This document shows, piece after piece, positions 1 to 5,698 of a DNA stretch of 6,253 bases (its first letter is position 1; every line of letters begins with the position of its first letter). The position numbers and the translations under genes were made by a program. A model generated the notes under the pieces. It was given only the letters and a program-made list of their open reading frames with translations. It was not told the DNA's origin and did no database searches. Source of the stretch: Betaproteobacteria bacterium (GTDB taxonomy: Bacteria; Pseudomonadota; Gammaproteobacteria; Burkholderiales; SG8-39); assembly GCA_029858545.1 (NCBI GenBank), contig JAOUFA010000224.1, forward strand, positions 1 through 6,253, in the 5' to 3' direction.

Positions 1-170
1 TCCTGGTGCTGGTCGTCGAACTGCTCAATTCCGCGGTCGAGGCGGTGGTCGACCGCGTCTCACTCGAGCACCATGCGCTCTCCAAGCGCGCCAAGGATCT
101 GGGCAGTGCGGCGGTGCTGCTCGCGTTACTGCTCGCCGGAGCGGTCTGGCTGCTGGTGTTGCTGAAATAG
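1..170 (+). CDS. dgkA: Diacylglycerol kinase, C-terminal part (5' end outside window)
   Basis: DgkA is a small trimeric inner-membrane kinase. It phosphorylates diacylglycerol with ATP to phosphatidic acid, recycling lipid left from membrane-derived glycan and LPS modification. The 55 codons present (first whole codon at base 3, TAG at 168-170) carry the family signature: ELLNSAVEAVVDR at fragment residues 6-18, then LSKRAKDLGSAAV, then a final hydrophobic helix ending in Lys. Fragment residues Glu6, Asn9, Glu13 and Asp17 line up with E. coli Glu69, Asn72, Glu76 and Asp80, which include the catalytic and metal-binding positions, so the active site looks intact. The N-terminal amphipathic helix and the first membrane segment lie off the left edge. 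The gene converges on the membrane-protein gene ending at 404. Identity is firm; only the start is unknown. Confidence 0.95.
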   Translation, partial: LVLVVELLNSAVEAVVDRVSLEHHALSKRAKDLGSAAVLLALLLAGAVWLLVLLK

Positions 171-403
171 GAAGGGCGCTTGTAGGCCTCGCATCCGATG
201 GGCAGCCTGACCTCGTCGCTCGTGCGCGGGCAGCGGCCTTGCACGTTGTCGCCGGCGCTGGGCGAGGCCGCCTCGATCGTGATGTCGAGGGCCGCTTGCT
301 TCGCCGCGCAATCGATCGCAAAGCTCCCGCATCGACTTGTCGATGCGACTCCACGCGGTCGAGAAGTTGTAGCAGTCGACGGCGAAGCGTGTTGTGGACC
401 GCC
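171..403. other. Convergent spacer with no supported gene
   Basis: These 233 bp separate the stop of dgkA (+) from the stop of the membrane-protein gene (-). No open frame here has a recognisable product, a good ribosome site and a stop in a sensible place. On the minus strand, one frame from about 430 to 320 and a second frame from about 325 to 175 both have strongly G/C-rich third positions and a protein-like composition. This could reflect a decayed or frameshifted small gene (see findings). The same composition can arise by chance in DNA this GC-rich. The spacer also contains the palindrome at 328-347. I see no T-tract terminator. Confidence 0.6.
328..347. repeat. Perfect inverted repeat, 9 bp arms, 2-nt centre
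   Basis: CGCATCGAC, TT, GTCGATGCG is a perfect inverted repeat. As RNA from the plus strand it folds into an 8-bp stem capped by CUUG, a loop type known to be stable. It sits between two converging genes, about 157 bp past the dgkA stop and 57 bp past the membrane-protein stop. No run of T follows on either strand, so it is not a classical intrinsic terminator. It could be a transcript-end stabiliser, a protein-binding site, or chance. Confidence 0.5.
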
Positions 404-1222
404 TCAGCCTGCCGCGCGGCTCGCCGTCCATGCGAGCCCGCACGACACGCCCGCGATGGTGAGCGCGTAGATCGATGCCAGCACCGCTTGCAGCGCCGGA
501 TGCGAGCGACCGGCGATCGGCAGGCGCACCGCCAGCGGCACGAGCGCCAGCAAGGCCGCGGAATACCAGGGCAGGTTTGCGAGCAGCACGGCTGCGGCGC
601 CCAGCAGCGCCGTGACCACCGAAACGCCCAGTGCCAGCGTCGCCCCCGCGCCGACCCCGCGGCCGAATATCACCGCGGTAAGGAGAAACCCGCCCGAAGC
701 CGCGCCGATCGACATGCCGTACTGGCCGATCAGCCCCGAAGCACCGAGCACCGCGGCGACGCCGACCCCCAGGCCGAGCCCGAGTCCCGAAACGCCGGTG
801 CGAATCGCATCCGACTGATGCGCGACGGTGAACGCGACCTGCGCGAATACCAGCGCGAATACCGCCACGCCCGCGAGCAGCGCCGCCAAGAGCGGCTTTT
901 GCGCGAGCGGCCCCCAGAATACCCAGAGCGACGCGAGTCCGAAGATCGCGCCAAGAACGTATTCCGCACCGCGCCGGGGTTTGAATGCGAAATCACCCAT
1001 CAGGCCGGTGAACGAGGCAAGCACCGCGAGCACCACCACCTTGCGCATCGTCGTCAGGCTATCGAGCGAGAAGTTGCCGATCAGGAAAACGGCCGTCAGC
1101 AATCCAGCCACGGCAGCCAGCCCGGCGAGACGCAGCCTGAAACCGATCAGCGCCACGGCAAGGCCGACGATGAAGGGCGCCACGCCTCCCTGCACCGCCG
1201 GATGATTCAGCAACTCATGCAA
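404..1222 (-). CDS. Polytopic inner-membrane protein of unknown function
   Basis: I do not recognise this family. From the chosen TTG start it encodes 272 residues with about nine or ten hydrophobic segments, roughly at 11-28, 32-50, 60-78, 86-103, 109-133, 147-168, 170-188, 190-212, 214-232 and 240-264. Gly and Ala dominate, and segment 6 has a glycine-zipper-like GLGLGLGVGV. Short charged loops include SLDSLTTMRK and FKPRRG. It has no signal peptide apart from the first helix, no soluble domain and no transporter motif I can name. The TTG at 1222-1220 is preferred because AGGGAGAG lies 7-8 nt upstream. The frame stays open to another TTG at 1294, but that adds a basic, non-conserved-looking tail with no ribosome site. 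It follows relA on the same strand after 90 bp, so co-transcription is possible but not shown. Coding is well supported; function is unknown. Confidence 0.85.
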   Translation of the reverse strand: MHELLNHPAVQGGVAPFIVGLAVALIGFRLRLAGLAAVAGLLTAVFLIGNFSLDSLTTMRKVVVLAVLASFTGLMGDFAFKPRRGAEYVLGAIFGLASLWVFWGPLAQKPLLAALLAGVAVFALVFAQVAFTVAHQSDAIRTGVSGLGLGLGVGVAAVLGASGLIGQYGMSIGAASGGFLLTAVIFGRGVGAGATLALGVSVVTALLGAAAVLLANLPWYSAALLALVPLAVRLPIAGRSHPALQAVLASIYALTIAGVSCGLAWTASRAAG

Positions 1223-1227
1223 GCGTT

Positions 1228-1235
1228 CTCTCCCT
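1228..1235 (-). promoter_or_regulatory. Shine-Dalgarno site that selects a TTG start
   Basis: Read leftward, the sequence is AGGGAGAG, then a few bases, then TTG CAT GAG. GGAG ends 7 nt before the TTG at 1222-1220, which is good spacing. No ATG or GTG start with comparable support lies nearby in this frame, so this site decides the start of the membrane-protein gene. Confidence 0.6.
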
Positions 1236-1312
1236 GACCTGAAACCCGCGTCGGCACGCGAGCGCGGGATTCTATTCCATGTAAGCGCGCGCAACCGCGG
1301 TTTCGCCGACCG

Positions 1313-3517
1313 TCAGGCGCGCCCGGCGCGGATCACGCCCGCCACTTCCTTCATGACCACCAGCGCGCGCCGCAATTGCCCGGCATCGGTCACGTTGAAG
1401 CTGAAACGCATGAAGGCCAGCTCGTCGCGCGTCTGCGTGCGCACCGCGGTCACATTGATGCGCTCGCGGGCGAGCGCATCGCCGATGTCGCGCAGCAGCC
1501 CCTGCCGGTCGCTCGCCGTCACCCGCACATCGACCGGATAGCTGCCGCCAGCGGCGGCGCCCCAGGTCGCCTCGATCAGGCGCTCGGGCTCGTGCTCGCC
1601 GAGTCGCCTCAGACTCGCGCAGTCCTCGCGATGCAGCGACACGCCGCGTCCGCGCGTGACGAAGCCGCGAATCGGATCGGGGGGAACCGGCTTGCAGCAG
1701 CGCGCGAGCTGCGTCAGCAGCCGGTCCATGCCGACCACCAGCACGTCGCCCGCCGCCGCGGACGTCGCCTTGCGACGCGCCGCGGCGGGAGGCGCCGCCG
1801 GCAGCGCCTCAGGCTGCGCTCCCACGCTCTCGCGCAGCGCCGCCTGCAACTGGCGCAGGTTCAGTTCGTCGCGCGCCACCGCGGCAAACAATTCCTCGGC
1901 CTTCGCGAAACCTAGCCTGCCCGCAAGCAGTTCCAGATTTGCCTGCGACGCACCCTCGCGCTTCGCTTCCTTTTCGACGATCGCACGCCCTGCCGCGAGC
2001 GTCTCGGCGAGCGCCTGGGTGTTGAACCACTGGCGGATCTTCTGCCGCGCGCGATGGCTCCTGACGAAGCCGCGCTCGACCGAAAGCCAGTCGCGCGACG
2101 GTCCGCCCGTCTTGGCGGCGACAATCTCGACGCGCTGCCCGCTTTTCAGCGCGGTATCGAGCGGCAACATCTGCCCGTCGATCCTCGCGCCGCGGCAGCG
2201 GTGGCCGAGATCGGTGTGCAGCGCATAGGCGAAATCAATCGCCGTCGCGCCGGCCGGCAGATCGACGACCCTCCCCTGCGGCGTCAGCACGTAGACCGTG
2301 TCGTCGAGCGCCGCGACGCGCTTTTGCTCCGCCCACATCGCGCTGCCGGCCACCTCGTCGCGCCAGGCCAGCAATTCCCTCAGCAGGGCGATGCGCTCGT
2401 CGAAGGCCCCTTGCGCACTCGCCGACTTGCCGGCTTCCTTGTAGCGCCAGTGCGCGGCGATGCCGAGTTCGGCGTGACGATGCATCTCCTCGGTGCGGAT
2501 CTGTACCTCGAGAGTCTTGTCCTCAGGCCCGATCACCGCGGTGTGCAGCGACTGATACCTGTTGCCCTTGGGGCGCGCGATGTAGTCGTCGAATTCCTGC
2601 GGAATCGGCTGCCACAGATTGTGCGCCACGCCGAGCGCCGTATAGCAGTCCTGCTCCGCGTGCACGATCACGCGCAGCGCGCGCACGTCGTACAGCTCGG
2701 AGAAATCGAGGCCCTTGACGCGCATCTTGGTCCAGATCGAATAGATATGTTTGGGCCGGCCGGTGATCTCGGCCTTCACGCCGGCGGCCGCGAGCTCGCG
2801 CGACAGCGCGCCCACTGCCTGTCCGATGTAGCGCTCGCGCTCGGCGCGTTTTTCGTCGAGCATCTGCGCGATCTTCTTGTACGTCTCGGGTTCGAGAAAA
2901 CGAAACGACAGATCTTCGAGCTCCCATTTCAATTGCCACACGCCGAGCCGGTTGGCGAGCGGTGCGTACAGGTCGAGCGTCTCCTGCGCGTACGCGCGGC
3001 GCTCGGCCGCGGGGTTCTTCGCGAACCAGCGTAGCGTCTGCGTTCGGCTGGCAAGCCGGATCAGCACCACACGGATATCCTCGACCATGCCGAGCACCAT
3101 CTTGCGCAGCACCTCGCTCTGCCCGCTGTCACGCGCGCCTGCCGCCTCGCCCCACTGCCCGGGACGCGTCGCGAGACGCAATCGGTACAGCCGCTCCACG
3201 CCGCCGGCGAGCGCGGCAACCTCTTCGCCAAAACGCTCGCGCAAATCCTCGATGCCGCCGAGCTGCGTGGGCGCGGCGAACAGCACTCCTGCTGCGCGTC
3301 CGGCCGCATCGAGCCCGACCGCGGCGAGTCCCGTGGCAAGTCCGAGCGCATGCGGCCACACCGGCTCGCCGCTCGATAGCGTCTGTCCGGCATACAGCGG
3401 TTCGGCGTACGCGAGCGCCCGCACAACGAGTGCCCGATCCTCGCGCGCGAGACCCTCGGCGACCGGATCGAGCGCCGCGGCACCGCTTGCCGGATGCAAT
3501 TGAACGACCGAGACCAT
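1313..3517 (-). CDS. relA: GTP pyrophosphokinase RelA, monofunctional (p)ppGpp synthetase
   Basis: RelA is the ribosome-associated stringent factor. It transfers pyrophosphate from ATP to GTP or GDP when uncharged tRNA enters the A site. The 734 residues are close to the 744 of E. coli RelA. The N-terminal hydrolase-like domain (about 25-200) is degenerate: the HDxxED stretch is replaced by FAAPTQ (80-85), and the later LADR Asp is Ser157. The synthetase domain (about 240-360) is intact, with RPKHIYSIW at 254-262, Asp277 in ELYDVRA, YQSLHT at 321-326 and Glu337 in LEVQIRT. EFDD at 308-311 is the acidic EXDD signature of synthesis-only RelA, as opposed to RXKD of bifunctional enzymes. The TGS domain is at about 405-466. 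The Cys-rich zinc-finger region has Cys607, Cys608, Asp632 and Cys633. The ACT domain is at about 658-734. The ATG at 3517 has GGGGA 9 nt upstream. A separate SpoT/Rel hydrolase must exist elsewhere in the genome (inference). Confidence 0.98.
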   Translation of the reverse strand: MVSVVQLHPASGAAALDPVAEGLAREDRALVVRALAYAEPLYAGQTLSSGEPVWPHALGLATGLAAVGLDAAGRAAGVLFAAPTQLGGIEDLRERFGEEVAALAGGVERLYRLRLATRPGQWGEAAGARDSGQSEVLRKMVLGMVEDIRVVLIRLASRTQTLRWFAKNPAAERRAYAQETLDLYAPLANRLGVWQLKWELEDLSFRFLEPETYKKIAQMLDEKRAERERYIGQAVGALSRELAAAGVKAEITGRPKHIYSIWTKMRVKGLDFSELYDVRALRVIVHAEQDCYTALGVAHNLWQPIPQEFDDYIARPKGNRYQSLHTAVIGPEDKTLEVQIRTEEMHRHAELGIAAHWRYKEAGKSASAQGAFDERIALLRELLAWRDEVAGSAMWAEQKRVAALDDTVYVLTPQGRVVDLPAGATAIDFAYALHTDLGHRCRGARIDGQMLPLDTALKSGQRVEIVAAKTGGPSRDWLSVERGFVRSHRARQKIRQWFNTQALAETLAAGRAIVEKEAKREGASQANLELLAGRLGFAKAEELFAAVARDELNLRQLQAALRESVGAQPEALPAAPPAAARRKATSAAAGDVLVVGMDRLLTQLARCCKPVPPDPIRGFVTRGRGVSLHREDCASLRRLGEHEPERLIEATWGAAAGGSYPVDVRVTASDRQGLLRDIGDALARERINVTAVRTQTRDELAFMRFSFNVTDAGQLRRALVVMKEVAGVIRAGRA

Positions 3518-3541
3518 CTATCGAAATCCCCGAAGCGCCTA

Positions 3542-3555
3542 GCGGGTGTTCCCGC
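3542..3555. repeat. Small hairpin in the relA leader
   Basis: GCGGG, TGTT, CCCGC is a perfect 5-bp stem with a 4-nt loop, 25 bp upstream of the relA start codon, inside the 148-bp relA-mtfA divergent spacer. It could fold in the relA leader RNA. It is short and all-GC, so chance is a fair explanation. The rest of the spacer has no convincing sigma-70 promoter for either gene. Confidence 0.25.
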
Positions 3556-3651
3556 AGGAAGAAGCTTTGGCCAAGTATGGACCGAAATCAAGGGGCAATG
3601 CGACCCACCGCGCACGCAGGCATAATGACCCGCCCGCGCAGGCCTCGCGCC

Positions 3652-3656
3652 GGAGA
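3652..3656 (+). promoter_or_regulatory. Shine-Dalgarno site of mtfA
   Basis: GGAGA ends 9 nt before the ATG at 3666. It fixes the mtfA start there and not at the upstream in-frame GTG at 3546, which would add 40 residues of low-complexity basic sequence not found in the family. Confidence 0.65.
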
Positions 3657-3665
3657 ATTGTCGAA

Positions 3666-4424
3666 ATGGGTTGGATCAAGGACTGGCGCCGCAGGCGCGT
3701 GCTCAGGAAGCATCGAATCGACGAAACCTTGTGGCGTCGCCTCGTCGTCGGCCTTCCGTTTCTCGGCGAGCTCGACCGGGACGAATTGCGCAGCCTGCGC
3801 GAGTTGATGCTCCTCTTCCTGTCGGAAAAGGAGTTCGTCGGCGCGCACGGACTCGCGGTGAGCGACGAGATGCGTCTGTCGATCGCCGCGCAGGCCTGTC
3901 TTCTGATCCTCAATCTGGGACTCGACTGGTACGACGGCTGGCACGGCATCGTCGTCTATCCGGGCGACTTCCGCGTGCGCCGGAGCGAAATGGACGAGGG
4001 CGGAGTAGTGCACGAGTGGGACGACGAACTGGCGGGCGAGGCGATGCCGGGTGGTCCGCTCGTGCTCTCGTGGGACGCCGCCGCGCACGATCCGGAAATG
4101 AACGTCGTGATTCACGAATTCGCGCACAAGATCGACATGATGAACGGCGAGGCGAACGGCCAGCCTCCTTTGCATCCCGGGATGAACCCCCAAGCCTGGC
4201 ACGCCGCGTTCTTGCAGGCATACGACGGTCTTTGCGACGCGCTCGATCGAGGCAAGAGCACCTGGCTCGACCCCTACGCCGCCGAGAATCCCTCCGAATT
4301 CTTTGCCGTGCTGAGCGAAGTCTTCTTCGAGTTGCCGGGCGAAACCAGGCGCCGCTATCCGGACGTGTATGACCAGTTGCGCCTCTTCTACCGCCAGGAC
4401 CCGGCGGCACGCTGCGCGTCATGA
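3666..4424 (+). CDS. mtfA: MtfA-family zinc metallopeptidase
   Basis: MtfA (formerly YeeI) is a cytosolic zinc peptidase. In E. coli it binds the glucose-PTS repressor Mlc, which raises its aminopeptidase activity and relieves ptsG repression. The 252 residues compare with 265 in E. coli. The catalytic motif HEFAH is at 150-154, followed by KIDMMNG. The third zinc ligand is Glu211 in ENPSEFFAV, a spacing that nearly matches E. coli His149, His153 and Glu212. Other family blocks are RLSIAAQACLLILN (70-83), a region ending IVVYPGDF (95-102), and the GPLVLSWD strand at about 130-137. There is no signal peptide. The start is set by the GGAGA site. The stop overlaps the start of the flavodoxin-like gene by 4 bp. 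No Mlc homologue is visible here, and Mlc control in this organism is unproven; the peptidase assignment is firm, the regulatory role is not. Confidence 0.96.
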   Translation: MGWIKDWRRRRVLRKHRIDETLWRRLVVGLPFLGELDRDELRSLRELMLLFLSEKEFVGAHGLAVSDEMRLSIAAQACLLILNLGLDWYDGWHGIVVYPGDFRVRRSEMDEGGVVHEWDDELAGEAMPGGPLVLSWDAAAHDPEMNVVIHEFAHKIDMMNGEANGQPPLHPGMNPQAWHAAFLQAYDGLCDALDRGKSTWLDPYAAENPSEFFAVLSEVFFELPGETRRRYPDVYDQLRLFYRQDPAARCAS

Positions 4425-4897
4425 AAACCCTGCTGATCGTATTTCACACGCATCGCAGCAAGACCGCGGAGATGGCCGATGCGGTCGCGCGCGGTGCCCG
4501 CCGCGCGCTCGTCGAGGCCGGCGCCGAGGATGAATTGCGCGTAATCGTCAAGCGCTGCCACGAGGCCGGCGCGCAGGACCTGCTCGAATCCGACGCGCTG
4601 ATCCTCGGCACACCCGAGAATTTCGGCTACATGTCGGGGATGATGAAGGACTTTCTCGAGCGGGTGTTCTATCCTTGCGAAGGCCGCGTCGAGGGCCGCC
4701 CCTACGCGACCTTCGTCGCAGCGGGACAGGACGGACGCGGTGCGATGACCTCGATCGAGCGCGTCGTCGCCGGTCTGCGTCTCAGGAAGGCGCACGCCGG
4801 CGTAGTCGGCCTCGGGGAACTGACCCCCGATGTGCGCGCGAACTGCGAGGATCTCGGTGCGATCTTTGCCGCGGGTCTTGCCCTCGGGGCGCTGTAA
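4421..4897 (+). CDS. Flavodoxin-like / NAD(P)H-dependent FMN oxidoreductase family protein
   Basis: This is a 158-residue single-domain flavodoxin-like fold that probably binds FMN and carries electrons or reduces a small substrate. The first strand, KTLLIVFHT, leads into the phosphate-binding loop at 9-15 (HTHRSKT). The second FMN loop is GTPENFGYMSGMMKDFLER at 63-81, the characteristic family block, followed by a third loop near 101-110 (AGQDGRGAMT). The P-loop is off-type: Ser13-Lys14 stand where relatives usually have Gly-Asn or Gly-Gly before the Thr. Three Cys (46, 86, 142) show no cluster pattern. The ATG lies inside the mtfA stop (ATGA), and no ribosome site stands close upstream, so translation probably depends on reinitiation after mtfA. 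Family is firm; substrate and partner are unknown. A simple electron-transfer flavodoxin and a WrbA-like quinone reductase are both possible. Confidence 0.9.
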   Translation: MKTLLIVFHTHRSKTAEMADAVARGARRALVEAGAEDELRVIVKRCHEAGAQDLLESDALILGTPENFGYMSGMMKDFLERVFYPCEGRVEGRPYATFVAAGQDGRGAMTSIERVVAGLRLRKAHAGVVGLGELTPDVRANCEDLGAIFAAGLALGAL

Positions 4898-4910
4898 CCG
4901 GCGCGCCCGG

Positions 4911-5621
4911 TCAGCGCGCTTCGCGCGGCCGCGCCTCCGCGGCCGCGCTGTAGTACTCCCAGGCGCGTGCGACCACGTTCGGTCCCATCTGATCGCGCAC
5001 CCGCTCGGCTTCCTCGGTCGTGTAGGCGCGAATGCGCGCCGCGTCGCCGCCCGCCGCGGCAAGCATGCGGATCTGGAGATCGGCGCTTTCCTCGAGATAG
5101 CAGGCCGCCACCGTCGCGCTGCGCAGGTCACGGTGCGCGGTCGTGAAGCCGTGGCCGCGCATCATCACCGCGAGCCGCGTACTCAGCTTCCCCGCCAGCT
5201 CGTCGCCCAGCTCGCGGCTGCGGATCAGACCGATACGCTCGTAGACCGGCACGCCGTCGATGAACGGCCCGGCGCTGTTGTGCACGATGCGATGCGGCTC
5301 GCCGATTTGCGTGAGCGCGATACTCGCCGGCGGATGCGCATGCACCACGCCCCCGACGTCGGGGCGCGCCGCATAGATGCGGGCGTGGATCCAGAATTCG
5401 CTGTTCGGCTGTCCGGTGCCGGAGAGCACCTTGCCGCCCGTATCGAGCACCAGCAGATCGTCCTCATCGGCAAGGCCCGGGCTGCGGCGCGTCGGCATGA
5501 TGAAACGGTCGGTGCCGGGAATCCGGGCACTCGCGTGGCCGAAGGCGCTTGCCAGGCCGAAGCGTTCGAGGATGCGGTTGGCCAGGGCCACATCGCGCCG
5601 CAGCGATAGTTCGGATTCCAT
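4911..5621 (-). CDS. Class II aldolase/adducin family protein
   Basis: This is a zinc-dependent lyase of the fuculose-1-phosphate aldolase fold, which cleaves or decarboxylates small hydroxy-keto compounds through an enediolate held on zinc. The 236 residues fit the family. The zinc ligands are visible: His94 and His96 in VVHAHP, His157 in RGHGF, and the acidic Glu75 in NSEFWIH. All are offset by two from FucA Glu73, His92, His94 and His155. FGHASAR at 27-33 is the usual N-terminal loop. The ATG at 5621 has GGAG 9 nt upstream. It follows the FAH-family gene by 63 bp on the same strand, so both probably act in one catabolic route. Substrate is not readable; decarboxylases of aromatic-ring degradation share this fold and are an alternative to a sugar-phosphate aldolase. 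The C-terminal tail is Ala/Arg-rich and overlaps a hairpin. Confidence 0.92.
   Translation of the reverse strand: MESELSLRRDVALANRILERFGLASAFGHASARIPGTDRFIMPTRRSPGLADEDDLLVLDTGGKVLSGTGQPNSEFWIHARIYAARPDVGGVVHAHPPASIALTQIGEPHRIVHNSAGPFIDGVPVYERIGLIRSRELGDELAGKLSTRLAVMMRGHGFTTAHRDLRSATVAACYLEESADLQIRMLAAAGGDAARIRAYTTEEAERVRDQMGPNVVARAWEYYSAAAEARPREAR
4923..4948. terminator. GC-rich hairpin at the end of two converging genes (possible bidirectional terminator)
   Basis: GCGCGGCCGCG, CCTC, CGCGGCCGCGC is a perfect 11-bp all-GC stem with a 4-nt loop. It starts 26 nt past the flavodoxin stop and lies within the last codons of the aldolase gene (the Ala-rich C-terminus). No T-run follows on either side, so Rho-independent termination in the strict sense is not met. 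Protection of 3' ends or a pause site is likelier. Confidence 0.4.
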
Positions 5622-5630
5622 GTCGGCTCG

Positions 5631-5634
5631 CTCC
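5631..5634 (-). promoter_or_regulatory. Shine-Dalgarno site of the aldolase gene
   Basis: GGAG read leftward, 9 nt before the ATG at 5621-5619. It supports this start and independent translation of the aldolase from an FAH-aldolase transcript. Confidence 0.6.
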
Positions 5635-5671
5635 AGTCAGAGAATCGCCCGCGGATGGCGCATGTCGCGTT

Positions 5672-5698
5672 TCGCCCCTGCGCTTCAGTCCGGGGCGA
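5672..5698. repeat. Inverted repeat spanning the FAH stop codon
   Basis: TCGCCCC (5672-5678) and GGGGCGA (5692-5698) are perfect 7-bp arms around a 13-nt loop that contains the FAH stop codon. In the leftward transcript this could form a modest intercistronic hairpin before the aldolase gene. No T-tract follows, so it is not a clear terminator, and the loop is long. Confidence 0.3.

Noticed and set aside
239..1237. 332-codon plus-strand open frame opposite the membrane-protein gene
   Set aside because: It is very rich in Arg, Gln, His and Glu, has no recognisable motif, and mirrors a well-supported hydrophobic protein on the other strand. It is a product of GC-rich antisense sequence.
1269..1274. 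TAGAAT as a -10 box for the membrane-protein gene
   Set aside because: There is no -35 box at acceptable spacing; the hexamer alone is not enough.
2054..3034. Long plus-strand open frame opposite relA
   Set aside because: It lies fully antisense to an unmistakable RelA, has shadow-like composition and no domain.
3567..3574. TTGGCCAA palindrome in the relA-mtfA spacer
   Set aside because: Eight bp is within chance expectation, and no second copy or known operator match is seen.
3621..3626. CATAAT as a -10 box for mtfA
   Set aside because: The position is sensible, 40 bp before the ATG, but no -35-like hexamer lies 16-18 bp upstream, so I do not call a promoter.
3546..3665. N-terminal extension of MtfA from a GTG at 3546
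   Set aside because: The extension is not family-like, and GGAGA precedes the ATG at 3666 at good spacing.
4388..5131. Minus-strand 247-codon open frame across the flavodoxin and aldolase ends
   Set aside because: It overlaps two real genes in the wrong frames and has no family motif.
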